A stretch of DNA of 64,000 nucleotides from Bacteroidales bacterium (GTDB lineage: Bacteria > Bacteroidota > Bacteroidia > Bacteroidales > UBA10428), in contig JAFGTR010000005.1 of NCBI GenBank assembly GCA_016934055.1, positions 20,448 to 84,447 of the forward strand. Reading direction: 5' to 3'. The translations under genes and the position numbers were made by a program. The notes beneath the pieces were generated by a model. The model saw only the letters and a list, made by a program, of their open reading frames with translations. It was not told the origin of the DNA and made no database searches. Positions 55,942-64,000 of the stretch are shown one piece after another (the stretch's first letter is position 1; the number at the start of each line of letters is the position of its first letter).

Positions 55942-57168
55942 TTATTTGTCCCTGTTCTTATATGTGAAAGGCTCAATGGCACGATCATAGACGCCCTGCA
56001 TCCAGGCAATAGCCATGCCGTAATTGGTTACAGGAATGCCCCTGTCGAGGGCCGGCTTTAACCGGTTAATCAGTTGTTTTCTGGTAATCATACAGCCACC
56101 GCACTGCACAACCAATGCATAATCACTAACAGGCCTGTTAAGTTTATTCAATCCCGCCACCACATCAAAGCGCAATTTTTTTCCTGTGAAGTTACCAAGC
56201 CATTGTGGTATCTTCACCCTGCCGATATCATCACAGGTTACGTGATGTGTGCAGGATTCCAGTATAAGCACATGATCATTGTCTTTCAGTGACGATATAG
56301 CCGGGGTTCCTTTCAGATAACTGTCAAATTCACCTTTGTAATAAGCCAGCAGAATACTGAAGCCGGTAAGCTGAATATCTGGAGGCACAAGGGCATCTGC
56401 TTTTTCAAAAATAGAACTGTCGCAAATTGCCATACGCGGTTTAATACCTGTATTGTGCAGAAAAGCATCCACCTCGCTTTCTTTCAGAACGATGGCAACA
56501 CAGTTATTATCGAGTATATCACGGATAACTTGCACCTGTGGAAGTATCAGCCGTCCTTCAGGCGCTTCCGTATCAATGGGAACAATGAGCATTACAATAT
56601 CATTACGCCGAAGAAAGTCGCCCAGCAGGGATTGTTTCCTATACGCAGTTGCAGGCATTGTTTGTCGTATAGCATTGACAAACTCCTCAAACCTTACAGG
56701 ATGCAGGGCGCTGAATTCAATCACGCGCTGACCCGACTTTTCATTGATAAGCTCTTCCAATCCCTTTTCCAACGGTTGCTGATCTTCTTTGTTGTGAACA
56801 AAAAGGCAGGGAACTCCCATTTCATAAAACGCATCGAGCAGTTGCTCTTCATAATGATTGAAGCGATTCTCCGAAAGCACAAGGATAGCCATGTCAATGG
56901 CATTAATGATCTCACGCGACTTCTTTACACGCTGGCTGCCCAGGTCACCGGAATCGTCAATACCGGCAGTATCAATCATCACAACAGGACCAATCCCAAA
57001 TATTTCCACGGACTTTTTAACCGGATCGGTGGTTGTTCCCGGATGAGGCGAAACGATAGCCACATTCTGACCGGTAAGAACATTAATGATGGAACTCTTG
57101 CCTGCATTACGACGGCCAAAAATACCAATATGGGGTTTTGATTCTTTCCCTTTTTTCATAATAAACAT
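55942..57168 (-). CDS. hydF: [FeFe] hydrogenase H-cluster maturation GTPase HydF
   Basis: 408 aa; GRRNAGKSSIINVLTG, DTAGIDD, ESCTHHVTCDDIGRVKIPQWL, VVQCGGCMITRKQ. Confidence 0.95.
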   Translation of the reverse strand: MFIMKKGKESKPHIGIFGRRNAGKSSIINVLTGQNVAIVSPHPGTTTDPVKKSVEIFGIGPVVMIDTAGIDDSGDLGSQRVKKSREIINAIDMAILVLSENRFNHYEEQLLDAFYEMGVPCLFVHNKEDQQPLEKGLEELINEKSGQRVIEFSALHPVRFEEFVNAIRQTMPATAYRKQSLLGDFLRRNDIVMLIVPIDTEAPEGRLILPQVQVIRDILDNNCVAIVLKESEVDAFLHNTGIKPRMAICDSSIFEKADALVPPDIQLTGFSILLAYYKGEFDSYLKGTPAISSLKDNDHVLILESCTHHVTCDDIGRVKIPQWLGNFTGKKLRFDVVAGLNKLNRPVSDYALVVQCGGCMITRKQLINRLKPALDRGIPVTNYGMAIAWMQGVYDRAIEPFTYKNRDK

Positions 57169-57212
57169 CTGTATTCAGAATACACTAACGGAGGTTATAT
57201 CCTGATATTCAA

Positions 57213-58640
57213 CTAATAATATAAATCCCGCTCTCCTGCTTTAATTCGCTCAAGGCGTTTCCGGATATCCTTTGTATTCGCCTGTCCGTTAAGACCCTGT
57301 AATTCCTTTTCAATCAGTTTCCATCCTTTTTCCGCTGTATTTTCCGGGGCATAATCCACCAGGTATTCTGCCAGCGTAAGCATAGCGTTGGGAGTACAAA
57401 ACCTTTTTATAAAACCGGGAACAGAGAATTCCATAAAATGCTCTCCGGTACGTCCCAACCGGTAGCATGCCGTACAAAAAGAAGGAATATAGCCGCCATC
57501 GAACAATTCTTCCATGACCTCGTTAAGGGGTCTGTCATCATTGATCCTGAACTGTTCCCTGTTGAGATCCTGAACTTCTGAACCAGTCTGGGCATATGCG
57601 CCTATTTCGAGTCTGGTGCCAGCATCAATCTGTGAAACACCGAACCGCATAGCTTCTTTCCGGATAGCCGGACTTTCGCGTGCGGTAAGGATCAGTCCCG
57701 TATACGGTACCGCCAGACGCAAAATAGCGATAAGCCGTGTAAAATCCTCATCCGACACCCGGTATTGCCCGTTTAATTTTACCAGCGAAGCTTCCTGGTA
57801 ACGGGGAAAGGAAATGGTATGAGGTCCGACATTATAGCAGGCTTCAAGATGATTGGTATGGCGAACAAGCGACATCACTTCGAAGCGCCAGTCGTACAAG
57901 CCAAATAACGCACCGATTCCCACATCGTCAAGTCCGGCCTCCTGGGCACGGTCGAGCGATGTCAGCCTGTAGGCATAATCTTTTTTCCGGCCCGAAGGAT
58001 GATACCAGGTATAGGCCCCGGGATGGTATGTCTCCTGGAATATCTGATATGTGCCGATGCCCGCCTCCTTAACCATGCGGAATCCTTCAATTTCCTGCGG
58101 AGCAGCATTGATGTTCACCCGGCGTATCTCTCCGTTGCCTTTCTTCACGCCGTAAACGGTTCGAACCACCCCGGCAATCATCTCCGGACTGTAATCGGGG
58201 TGTTCTCCAAAAACAAGGATCAGCCTCTTCTGGCCTTTGTCTTCCAAAGCTGTCACTTCGCTGATGATCTCTTCATGACTAAGGGTCTTCCGCACAGCAG
58301 CTTTATTGGATATCCTGAATCCGCAGTACTGGCAGTTATTCGTACATTTATTGCCGACATAAAGAGGTGCAAACAATACGATACGGTTACCGTAAACCGA
58401 TTCTTTCAAACGCCGTGCCCCATCTTTTATCTCTTCTATCAGTGAAGGATCATCAGCTTTAACAAGCATGGCAGTTTCAGCCAGTGTTAACCTGTTTTTA
58501 TCCAGCGACCTGGCTATGATATTGCGTATCATAGCCTTATCAGGTCTGGCCTGTGATAAGAAATGCTCAATCTCAGCGGCATCCATAAATGGCTTCATTG
58601 GCTCATCGGGAATACTGTACTTCTCCGGCTTAAATTTCAT
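57213..58640 (-). CDS. hydG: [FeFe] hydrogenase H-cluster radical SAM maturase HydG
   Basis: 475 aa; GNKCTNNCQYCGFRISN; C-terminal CTACYRLGRTGEHFMEFSVPGFIKRFC (CX2CX22C). Confidence 0.95.
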   Translation of the reverse strand: MKFKPEKYSIPDEPMKPFMDAAEIEHFLSQARPDKAMIRNIIARSLDKNRLTLAETAMLVKADDPSLIEEIKDGARRLKESVYGNRIVLFAPLYVGNKCTNNCQYCGFRISNKAAVRKTLSHEEIISEVTALEDKGQKRLILVFGEHPDYSPEMIAGVVRTVYGVKKGNGEIRRVNINAAPQEIEGFRMVKEAGIGTYQIFQETYHPGAYTWYHPSGRKKDYAYRLTSLDRAQEAGLDDVGIGALFGLYDWRFEVMSLVRHTNHLEACYNVGPHTISFPRYQEASLVKLNGQYRVSDEDFTRLIAILRLAVPYTGLILTARESPAIRKEAMRFGVSQIDAGTRLEIGAYAQTGSEVQDLNREQFRINDDRPLNEVMEELFDGGYIPSFCTACYRLGRTGEHFMEFSVPGFIKRFCTPNAMLTLAEYLVDYAPENTAEKGWKLIEKELQGLNGQANTKDIRKRLERIKAGERDLYY

Positions 58641-58665
58641 TTCTTCGTAATTTATCTATTTAAAT

Positions 58666-58911
58666 TCATTCTTTCGCCAGTATTGATCTGGCTGTTATAC
58701 CTTTGAGCCTGCCCAACCGGCCGGTGAGGGTACTGAATTCATCAGGTGTCCCTTCAATGACCACTGATATAATACTCAATCCCTTTTCCCGGATTGGAAT
58801 CCCCTGCCTTCCGATAATGATTGATGCGTGAATCGACAGAATGTCGTTCAGCTCGTGAATATTTTCCTTGTCTTTTATAAGAATGAGGATGGCGCCGATT
58901 CTCTTCTCCAT
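58666..58911 (-). CDS. TM1266-type iron-only hydrogenase system regulator
   Basis: 81 aa ACT-like; IGAILILIKDKENIHELNDILSIHASIIIGRQGIPIREKGLSIISVVIEGTPDEF. Confidence 0.85.
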   Translation of the reverse strand: MEKRIGAILILIKDKENIHELNDILSIHASIIIGRQGIPIREKGLSIISVVIEGTPDEFSTLTGRLGRLKGITARSILAKE

Positions 58912-58995
58912 AAGAAATACTTTTGGGTCAGACTGATTTTATTGGGTCTTTGCTGAAGTTAAAACACCGCAGCGCAGACATTTATACTTACGCAA

Positions 58996-59003
58996 CAAAG
59001 ATA
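58996..59003 (-). promoter_or_regulatory. Possible -7 element TATCTTTG upstream of the TM1266-hydGFE cluster
   Basis: TAnnTTTG match on the minus strand about 85 bp upstream of the 58911 start; no clear -33. Confidence 0.4.
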
Positions 59004-59205
59004 AGAAAGTTTTGTTATTTATATAACAGCTTGAACAATTTTCTCGCAAAGGCGCAAAAGCACAAAGAATGTAATATCTTGTCTTTCTATAATGGTTCAA
59101 GCCTGCCTGAGGGACAGAAAGGCATTCGCTTGGAACTGTGTATAGAAAAAAGATTAAAGAATTACTCCTAAAACGACCAATCATTAAATCATCAAATCAT
59201 CAAAC

Positions 59206-59235
59206 CTGCCTGCCGTAGCGGCAGCGCAGGCAGGT
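59206..59235. repeat. 30-bp GC palindrome cctgcctgccgtagcggcagcgcaggcagg
   Basis: Reverse complement of the 24136 element; flanked by AAATCATCA and CAGCAAATCAATAAA. Confidence 0.9.
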
Positions 59236-59610
59236 CAGCAAATCAATAAACAGTCGACAAAAATCCTTGTTAACAAATGGCACTAATATTGATTACAAAA
59301 AATACCATACCCCTGTTCCTGTATTTTATATCTTTCAGCTTTAAAATAACAGGCTTGGAAATGAAGGCGCGAACGGCTATCAAAGTTCATACATTAACCC
59401 GGTTACCGTTAAAGCCAAAACATGAGCCAGAGCCTGTAATATGACTGGTACAATCATCTCAAAGTGTTGGTTTATAAATTATTTTGAGAAGTGAATCGTT
59501 TATCTTAAACCTAAACAATCCGGCCGGGAGGTATGCCTTATCTATTGGTTACCTTTGCTGTACAGTGGAAAATTCACAGGTTGTGATGCACTGTAAAAGC
59601 CGGCTCAATT

Positions 59611-59655
59611 AAAGCAAAAGGTTGTTTCCTGTTTATGGAGACAACCTTTCGCTTT
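59611..59655. other. Strong hairpin (15-bp stem with one mismatch, 15-nt loop)
   Basis: aaagcaaaaggttgt / acaacctttcgcttt. Confidence 0.8.
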
Positions 59656-59865
59656 TCTGCAATCCTGTTGGAGGAAAGATTCGACGGTGTATGCCTTAAT
59701 ATCACAGATGCTTTTGAGTTTATTTAATGAAAAGCCCCCTAAATCCCCCAAAATGGGGAACTTCAACACCTGTATGATTTTCAAAGAGCAATAATAACTG
59801 TTTGGCTGCAGTCTGCAAACTGTTTCACCTCCTGCACTGTTTCATTTTTCACTTTTCACTATTCA

Positions 59866-60774
59866 CTATTCACTTTTCCTGTATTCTTTCATAAACAAAA
59901 GGATATCATCCAGTTCCGGTGCATTAAGAGCATGAGGTGCCGAAAGGCATACGCAGGCAGCGACAGCCGAAGCAAAGTCAATCGCAGACTCATCATCCCA
60001 TTGATTTAGCAGACCGTATATAATGCCTGCCCGGAATGAATCACCGGCACCGGTTGTATCAACAGGTTTGATCTTATATGGCGCATATTTTCTCATGGTC
60101 TGACCGCGACGGGCATACCAGATTTCATCAGCGCCGAAAGTAAATATCACCAGCCCTTCACAATGAGCCTGATAGGCATTAAAGATTTCCGGCAGATTAT
60201 CATCAGGATAGGCCTGATCACGCAATTCATGAGAGATGATGACGGCTGCGGCATGAATGGTTAAAAAACTATCATACTTACAATCGAGTGTAACATAGGG
60301 TATCTGATTTTGATAACACAATTGTGCAACCAGCAAAGATTCATTCTTCAGATACGGATCCAGGGCAACCATTGCTGCCTTCTGAATATCTTTTTCGCAG
60401 GGTATGTTCCATTGCCTTTTACCCGCATGAAAACGGGCATAGTTACCAAACACCGCACGTGAATTGTCATCGGCTATGACCAATTCCTCCGTTCCTCCTT
60501 CCGGTATTACCGTCAAAAGTGAAATATCAATATCAAAGTGCTCCAACAGGCTCCTTATTGTATTTATGTGATTTTCATTGATCCATACACCGTCAAGCTT
60601 TGTTTTAATACCCAGCTTTGATAGCATGATCGCTGAATTGGCCGCTTCACCGCCAACCGAAGGCAGGGATTGTCTGATTTCAGCATAATGGTTCGGCTTC
60701 GGAAATGGAAAATCTTCATCCAGCAGGTATACAGTGCTGGGCGATATCATGCCATATAGATAGACTTGTGGCAT
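59866..60774 (-). CDS. PfkB/ribokinase family carbohydrate kinase
   Basis: 302 aa; SVGGEAANSAIMLSKLGIKTKLDG; VDTTGAGDSFRAGIIYGLL. Confidence 0.9.
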   Translation of the reverse strand: MPQVYLYGMISPSTVYLLDEDFPFPKPNHYAEIRQSLPSVGGEAANSAIMLSKLGIKTKLDGVWINENHINTIRSLLEHFDIDISLLTVIPEGGTEELVIADDNSRAVFGNYARFHAGKRQWNIPCEKDIQKAAMVALDPYLKNESLLVAQLCYQNQIPYVTLDCKYDSFLTIHAAAVIISHELRDQAYPDDNLPEIFNAYQAHCEGLVIFTFGADEIWYARRGQTMRKYAPYKIKPVDTTGAGDSFRAGIIYGLLNQWDDESAIDFASAVAACVCLSAPHALNAPELDDILLFMKEYRKSE

Positions 60775-60840
60775 TTTTATATAGTTATTATATCATTTAT
60801 AATCAATAAAATAAAATGCTTCGCTGTTTTACTGGATGCC

Positions 60841-61587
60841 TTACGGGAAAGTACAGTATAATGAAAAACCTATTCGCAATCCGGTCCAGTCAGGCTTGAC
60901 AGGTTGCCGTGTTATGGAGTTATATATCATATTTTTCATATTGTTTCCGAAATAAAATGCTTGTTCACCAATCTGCAACAAATAATCAATATGCATGCCA
61001 ATTTCAAGTCTATTAATATGATATGAAATTTTCAACCCTGGTTCAAACAAATAATTTAATGATTCATATAAAAAAGAATCGTCGTAATATACACTATCAA
61101 GTAAACTAAAAAATTCATGTGTACGCAAATCAGTTGATAATGATCCGAAAATCATACCCAGAGCAAAATGAAAATTTCTTTTTGATAAAACCTCAACATC
61201 AAGACATACCCCGGGTGAATTTGCATTTATTTTCATATCAAACAAATACTCACCTGAATAATCCCTGGCTGAAATCCTGGAACCCGTTGAACAAAATGTA
61301 TACAACACACCCAGGCTAAAATATTGATATTTTATTGAGATCACAGGTCGGTAAAAATAATAAGGAGGAAAATCAGACATAAGCTTTGTATCAAAAGGTA
61401 TATTCGACATTATTTCATCATTTATACTTTTCAGGTCCTTCATCGCATATGTCCCTATACCTGTTTGAAAACCGATTATAAACTGTTGTGGTTTGACCCG
61501 GTCAAAGAAAAATATCAATATGAAAAACAGTAAAATTTTTTTCATTGAATTCTTAGATAACAAAAGACATCTGAACTCATAAGTCAA
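60841..61587 (-). CDS. Hypothetical secreted/outer-membrane protein
   Basis: 248 aa; likely internal start at MKKILLFFILIFFF; signal peptide; beta-rich. Confidence 0.6.
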   Translation of the reverse strand: MTYEFRCLLLSKNSMKKILLFFILIFFFDRVKPQQFIIGFQTGIGTYAMKDLKSINDEIMSNIPFDTKLMSDFPPYYFYRPVISIKYQYFSLGVLYTFCSTGSRISARDYSGEYLFDMKINANSPGVCLDVEVLSKRNFHFALGMIFGSLSTDLRTHEFFSLLDSVYYDDSFLYESLNYLFEPGLKISYHINRLEIGMHIDYLLQIGEQAFYFGNNMKNMIYNSITRQPVKPDWTGLRIGFSLYCTFP

Positions 61588-61605
61588 TAAGGGCTAAAAT
61601 AATTT

Positions 61606-62019
61606 CTAATCTCTGTGAACCACAATAATCCATAAAAACGTTGTAAGATAACCCTCCCCGCCGAGTTCATCAACAATACTATTTGTGCCTGAATGTGTAT
61701 AGATTTCAATCTTTAACCAGTGATAGCCTTTTCTCAAATAACTATAGGGAATGAGAAAAGTGCCGCTGTTTGAATATCTAACACACTGAATCTGGTGATT
61801 CATTATGAACACCATTTCTTTTATTTTCTTGTCACAATTAAAACTATAGGAAATCAGTTGATCTGAATATAAATGTATTGTATCCTGAGTAGGATCAAAT
61901 CCGGTCACCTGAAATTCTGGAGGTAATACGTTCTCATTTACATCTCTCTCAAATATTCTATCGGGCTCATATTCACAGGAAGCAAACAATAACATGGTTA
62001 AGAAGAACAATAACAACAT
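61606..62019 (-). CDS. Hypothetical lipoprotein
   Basis: 137 aa; lipobox-like LLFASC; ends 18 bp before the downstream ORF start. Confidence 0.6.
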   Translation of the reverse strand: MLLLFFLTMLLFASCEYEPDRIFERDVNENVLPPEFQVTGFDPTQDTIHLYSDQLISYSFNCDKKIKEMVFIMNHQIQCVRYSNSGTFLIPYSYLRKGYHWLKIEIYTHSGTNSIVDELGGEGYLTTFLWIIVVHRD

Positions 62020-62261
62020 TATTTCAAATATTATAATTAGAAACCTTTGAACTTATTACAGTATAACAACCTGATAAATATACGGACCTATGGAAACCAA
62101 TGGTTATAAATTCTTAAATTAACCTGTAATAACGAGCAATACTGCAAAATCAATTTTACGAATATATTAAAAAAATGTTTTATGCATTGCCACAACCCTG
62201 CAGAATAAAAGCTTGTTTTTAAATATTTTACCTTATCTTTAATAGCAGTAGAACGTTTTAT

Positions 62262-63443
62262 ATGAAAGTTGCCTTTATAACTTTCGGCGATATTCATGAT
62301 ATCAGGAACTGGTCAGGTGCGGTAAAAGCGATGCATAATGTCGTTCAGTCATCTGCAGATGAAATTTTGGTGATCGACAGAATTGAAAAACGCTGTAACC
62401 TGCCTGTGGTATTCCTGTTTAAGATACTGGAAAAAATATTCAGACGGTCTTTTCAGATAAAAAGAATGCCGGTAAATCTGAAAAGAATTGCAAAGTATAT
62501 TGAAAATCTTGTTTCAGATGCAGGTATTGATCTGATGTTTTCGCCGAGCAGTCTGCCTTTTGCCTATATCAATTCAGACATACCAAAGGTATTCTGGACA
62601 GATGCGACTTTTAAACAACTGACAGATTATTATCCTGAATACAAAGGTTTATCAGACAGAGTCATTTACTGGGGTAACAAACACGAAAAACTGTCGCTTG
62701 ATAATGTTAATATGGCTGTTTATACAAGCGAATGGGCAGCAAGATCGGCCGTTGATGATTATATGACAAGCACCGGCAAGGTCAGAATAATCCCGCTGGG
62801 ATCAAATATGCACACCACCTTTGAACAGACAGAGATCATGTATATTATTCATGACCGTATTTGTGACAGTTCTGTCAGATTGTTATCTGTTGGCCTTGAC
62901 TGGAAAAGGAAGGGATTTGATTTAACCCTGCTGATCGCCCAGAAAATTGCTGAAAAAGGTTATAAGGTTGTTTTATCTGTGGCAGGGGCACGTCCACTGG
63001 TCAACATTAAACCTGCATTTGTCTATCAGAATTATGGCAGACTGATCAAAACCAATCCTGCTCATTTTCGCATAATGACTCAGTTGTACAAAGAATCTCA
63101 TTTTTTTGTATTGCCCAGCACAGCTGAATGTGCCGGAATTGTCTTTGCCGAAGCAAGTGCCTTTGCGCTGCCTTCGATGACCCGCAATACAGGGGGTATT
63201 CCGACCATGGTTGAAAATGGAAAAAATGGATTTGTTCTCGATTATAACGCTCCTGCTGAAGATTATGCCGATAAAATAATTGAGACCTTCAATAACAAAG
63301 AAGTTTATAAAAAGCTCTGTCTGTCTTCTTTTGAAAAATACAATCGTGATCTGAGCTGGTCCAGGGCATCAGAGTTGTTCAACAGGTATGTTGAAGAAAT
63401 CACGGGGGACAGGCATGATGGCAAAATCGCTGCAAGAAAATAA
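62262..63443 (+). CDS. Glycosyltransferase, GT4-like
   Basis: 393 aa; LLSVGLDWKRKGFDLTLLIAQKI, VLPSTAECAGIVFAEASAFALPSMTRNTGGIPTMVENGKNGFVL. Confidence 0.88.
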   Translation: MKVAFITFGDIHDIRNWSGAVKAMHNVVQSSADEILVIDRIEKRCNLPVVFLFKILEKIFRRSFQIKRMPVNLKRIAKYIENLVSDAGIDLMFSPSSLPFAYINSDIPKVFWTDATFKQLTDYYPEYKGLSDRVIYWGNKHEKLSLDNVNMAVYTSEWAARSAVDDYMTSTGKVRIIPLGSNMHTTFEQTEIMYIIHDRICDSSVRLLSVGLDWKRKGFDLTLLIAQKIAEKGYKVVLSVAGARPLVNIKPAFVYQNYGRLIKTNPAHFRIMTQLYKESHFFVLPSTAECAGIVFAEASAFALPSMTRNTGGIPTMVENGKNGFVLDYNAPAEDYADKIIETFNNKEVYKKLCLSSFEKYNRDLSWSRASELFNRYVEEITGDRHDGKIAARK

Positions 63444-63604
63444 AAAAACAGTCCTTGAAACCTGATAGTTTAATAATGAGAAAACAATTTGAATAAAGAA
63501 AAGACATGATATTTAAAAAACAGTTGCAGAATTTTATAATTAATGCGAATTACGGGTTGCATAAAAATGCAAAACAGATAAGTTGTGAACGAGCATCGAA
63601 AAAA

Positions 63605-63634
63605 CCTGCCTGCACTGCCGTTTCGGCAGGCAGG
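63605..63634. repeat. 30-bp GC palindrome cctgcctgcactgccgtttcggcaggcagg
   Basis: Same family as 14585, 24136, 28228 and 59206. Confidence 0.85.
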
Positions 63635-63706
63635 AATGCGTGCCACGTGATATAAGTTAACAATGAAAGACCAGCAAGCTTATTTTTTTCTTGATTCTTT
63701 TGTCCC

Positions 63707-63743
63707 GACATAGAGTTTGTATTTTATCAACAAATTCTATGTC
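63707..63743. other. Hairpin gacatagagtttgt-(9 nt)-acaaattctatgtc
   Basis: 14-bp stem, one G-T position that would be a G-U pair in RNA; no T-run follows. Confidence 0.7.
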
Positions 63744-64000
63744 AAGACTGTCCGGCCTGAGGACAAATGTTAAATAAGAAAGCATTACAATTTTAAACAG
63801 GATGATTGGATATAATATTATCGTTTTAGTTGTTGTTTTTAACTCTTAATTAGCATAATTAAATGATTTATGGCTCATGTTATAGAATAACGTTGTTAAT
63901 AGATTAATCTATCCAGGTTCGTAAGGAACATACATTTTTTAGCAAAACAAAGAAATAAATCAAACCTGCTCCGAGTGTACTGTTTATAGCAACCGGATAG

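Noticed and set aside
58939-59184. Short ORFs on both strands upstream of the TM1266-type gene (58923-59171 and 58939-59184)
   Set aside because: They span dispersed repeat sequence and a likely promoter region, with no protein signature

Overview
This 64 kb window looks like a Bacteroidota chromosome segment, probably from a Bacteroidales-like environmental lineage. The lineage call rests on T9SS components, a TAnnTTTG promoter-like site and gene content; no rRNA or marker phylogeny is available here. About 33 CDSs are supportable. They include a 3581-aa modular repeat surface protein followed by a 322-aa secreted protein with the same C-terminal tail; a three-subunit transhydrogenase; 2-oxoglutarate dehydrogenase E1 and E2; gamma-glutamyltransferase; MaeB-type malic enzyme; a propeller/GAF sensor next to a cyclase-HD protein; UvrB; rhamnulokinase; a T9SS cargo/PorP-SprF/PorE-like cluster; a degenerate M43-type protein; an exported TldD/TldE-like pair; and the HydE/F/G maturases with a TM1266-type regulator. 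I saw no tRNA, rRNA, CRISPR array, transposase or prophage. The most unusual layer is intergenic: recurring composite modules (simple-repeat blocks in a shared order plus GC-rich palindromes), REPIN-like inverted pairs with a conserved CTGTTTGTAG tail, a 43-44 bp array abutting stop codons, and a 7-bp AAAAGTG repeat that supplies the stop codon and C-terminal residues of several genes. All product calls come from reading motifs by eye; no database search was run.
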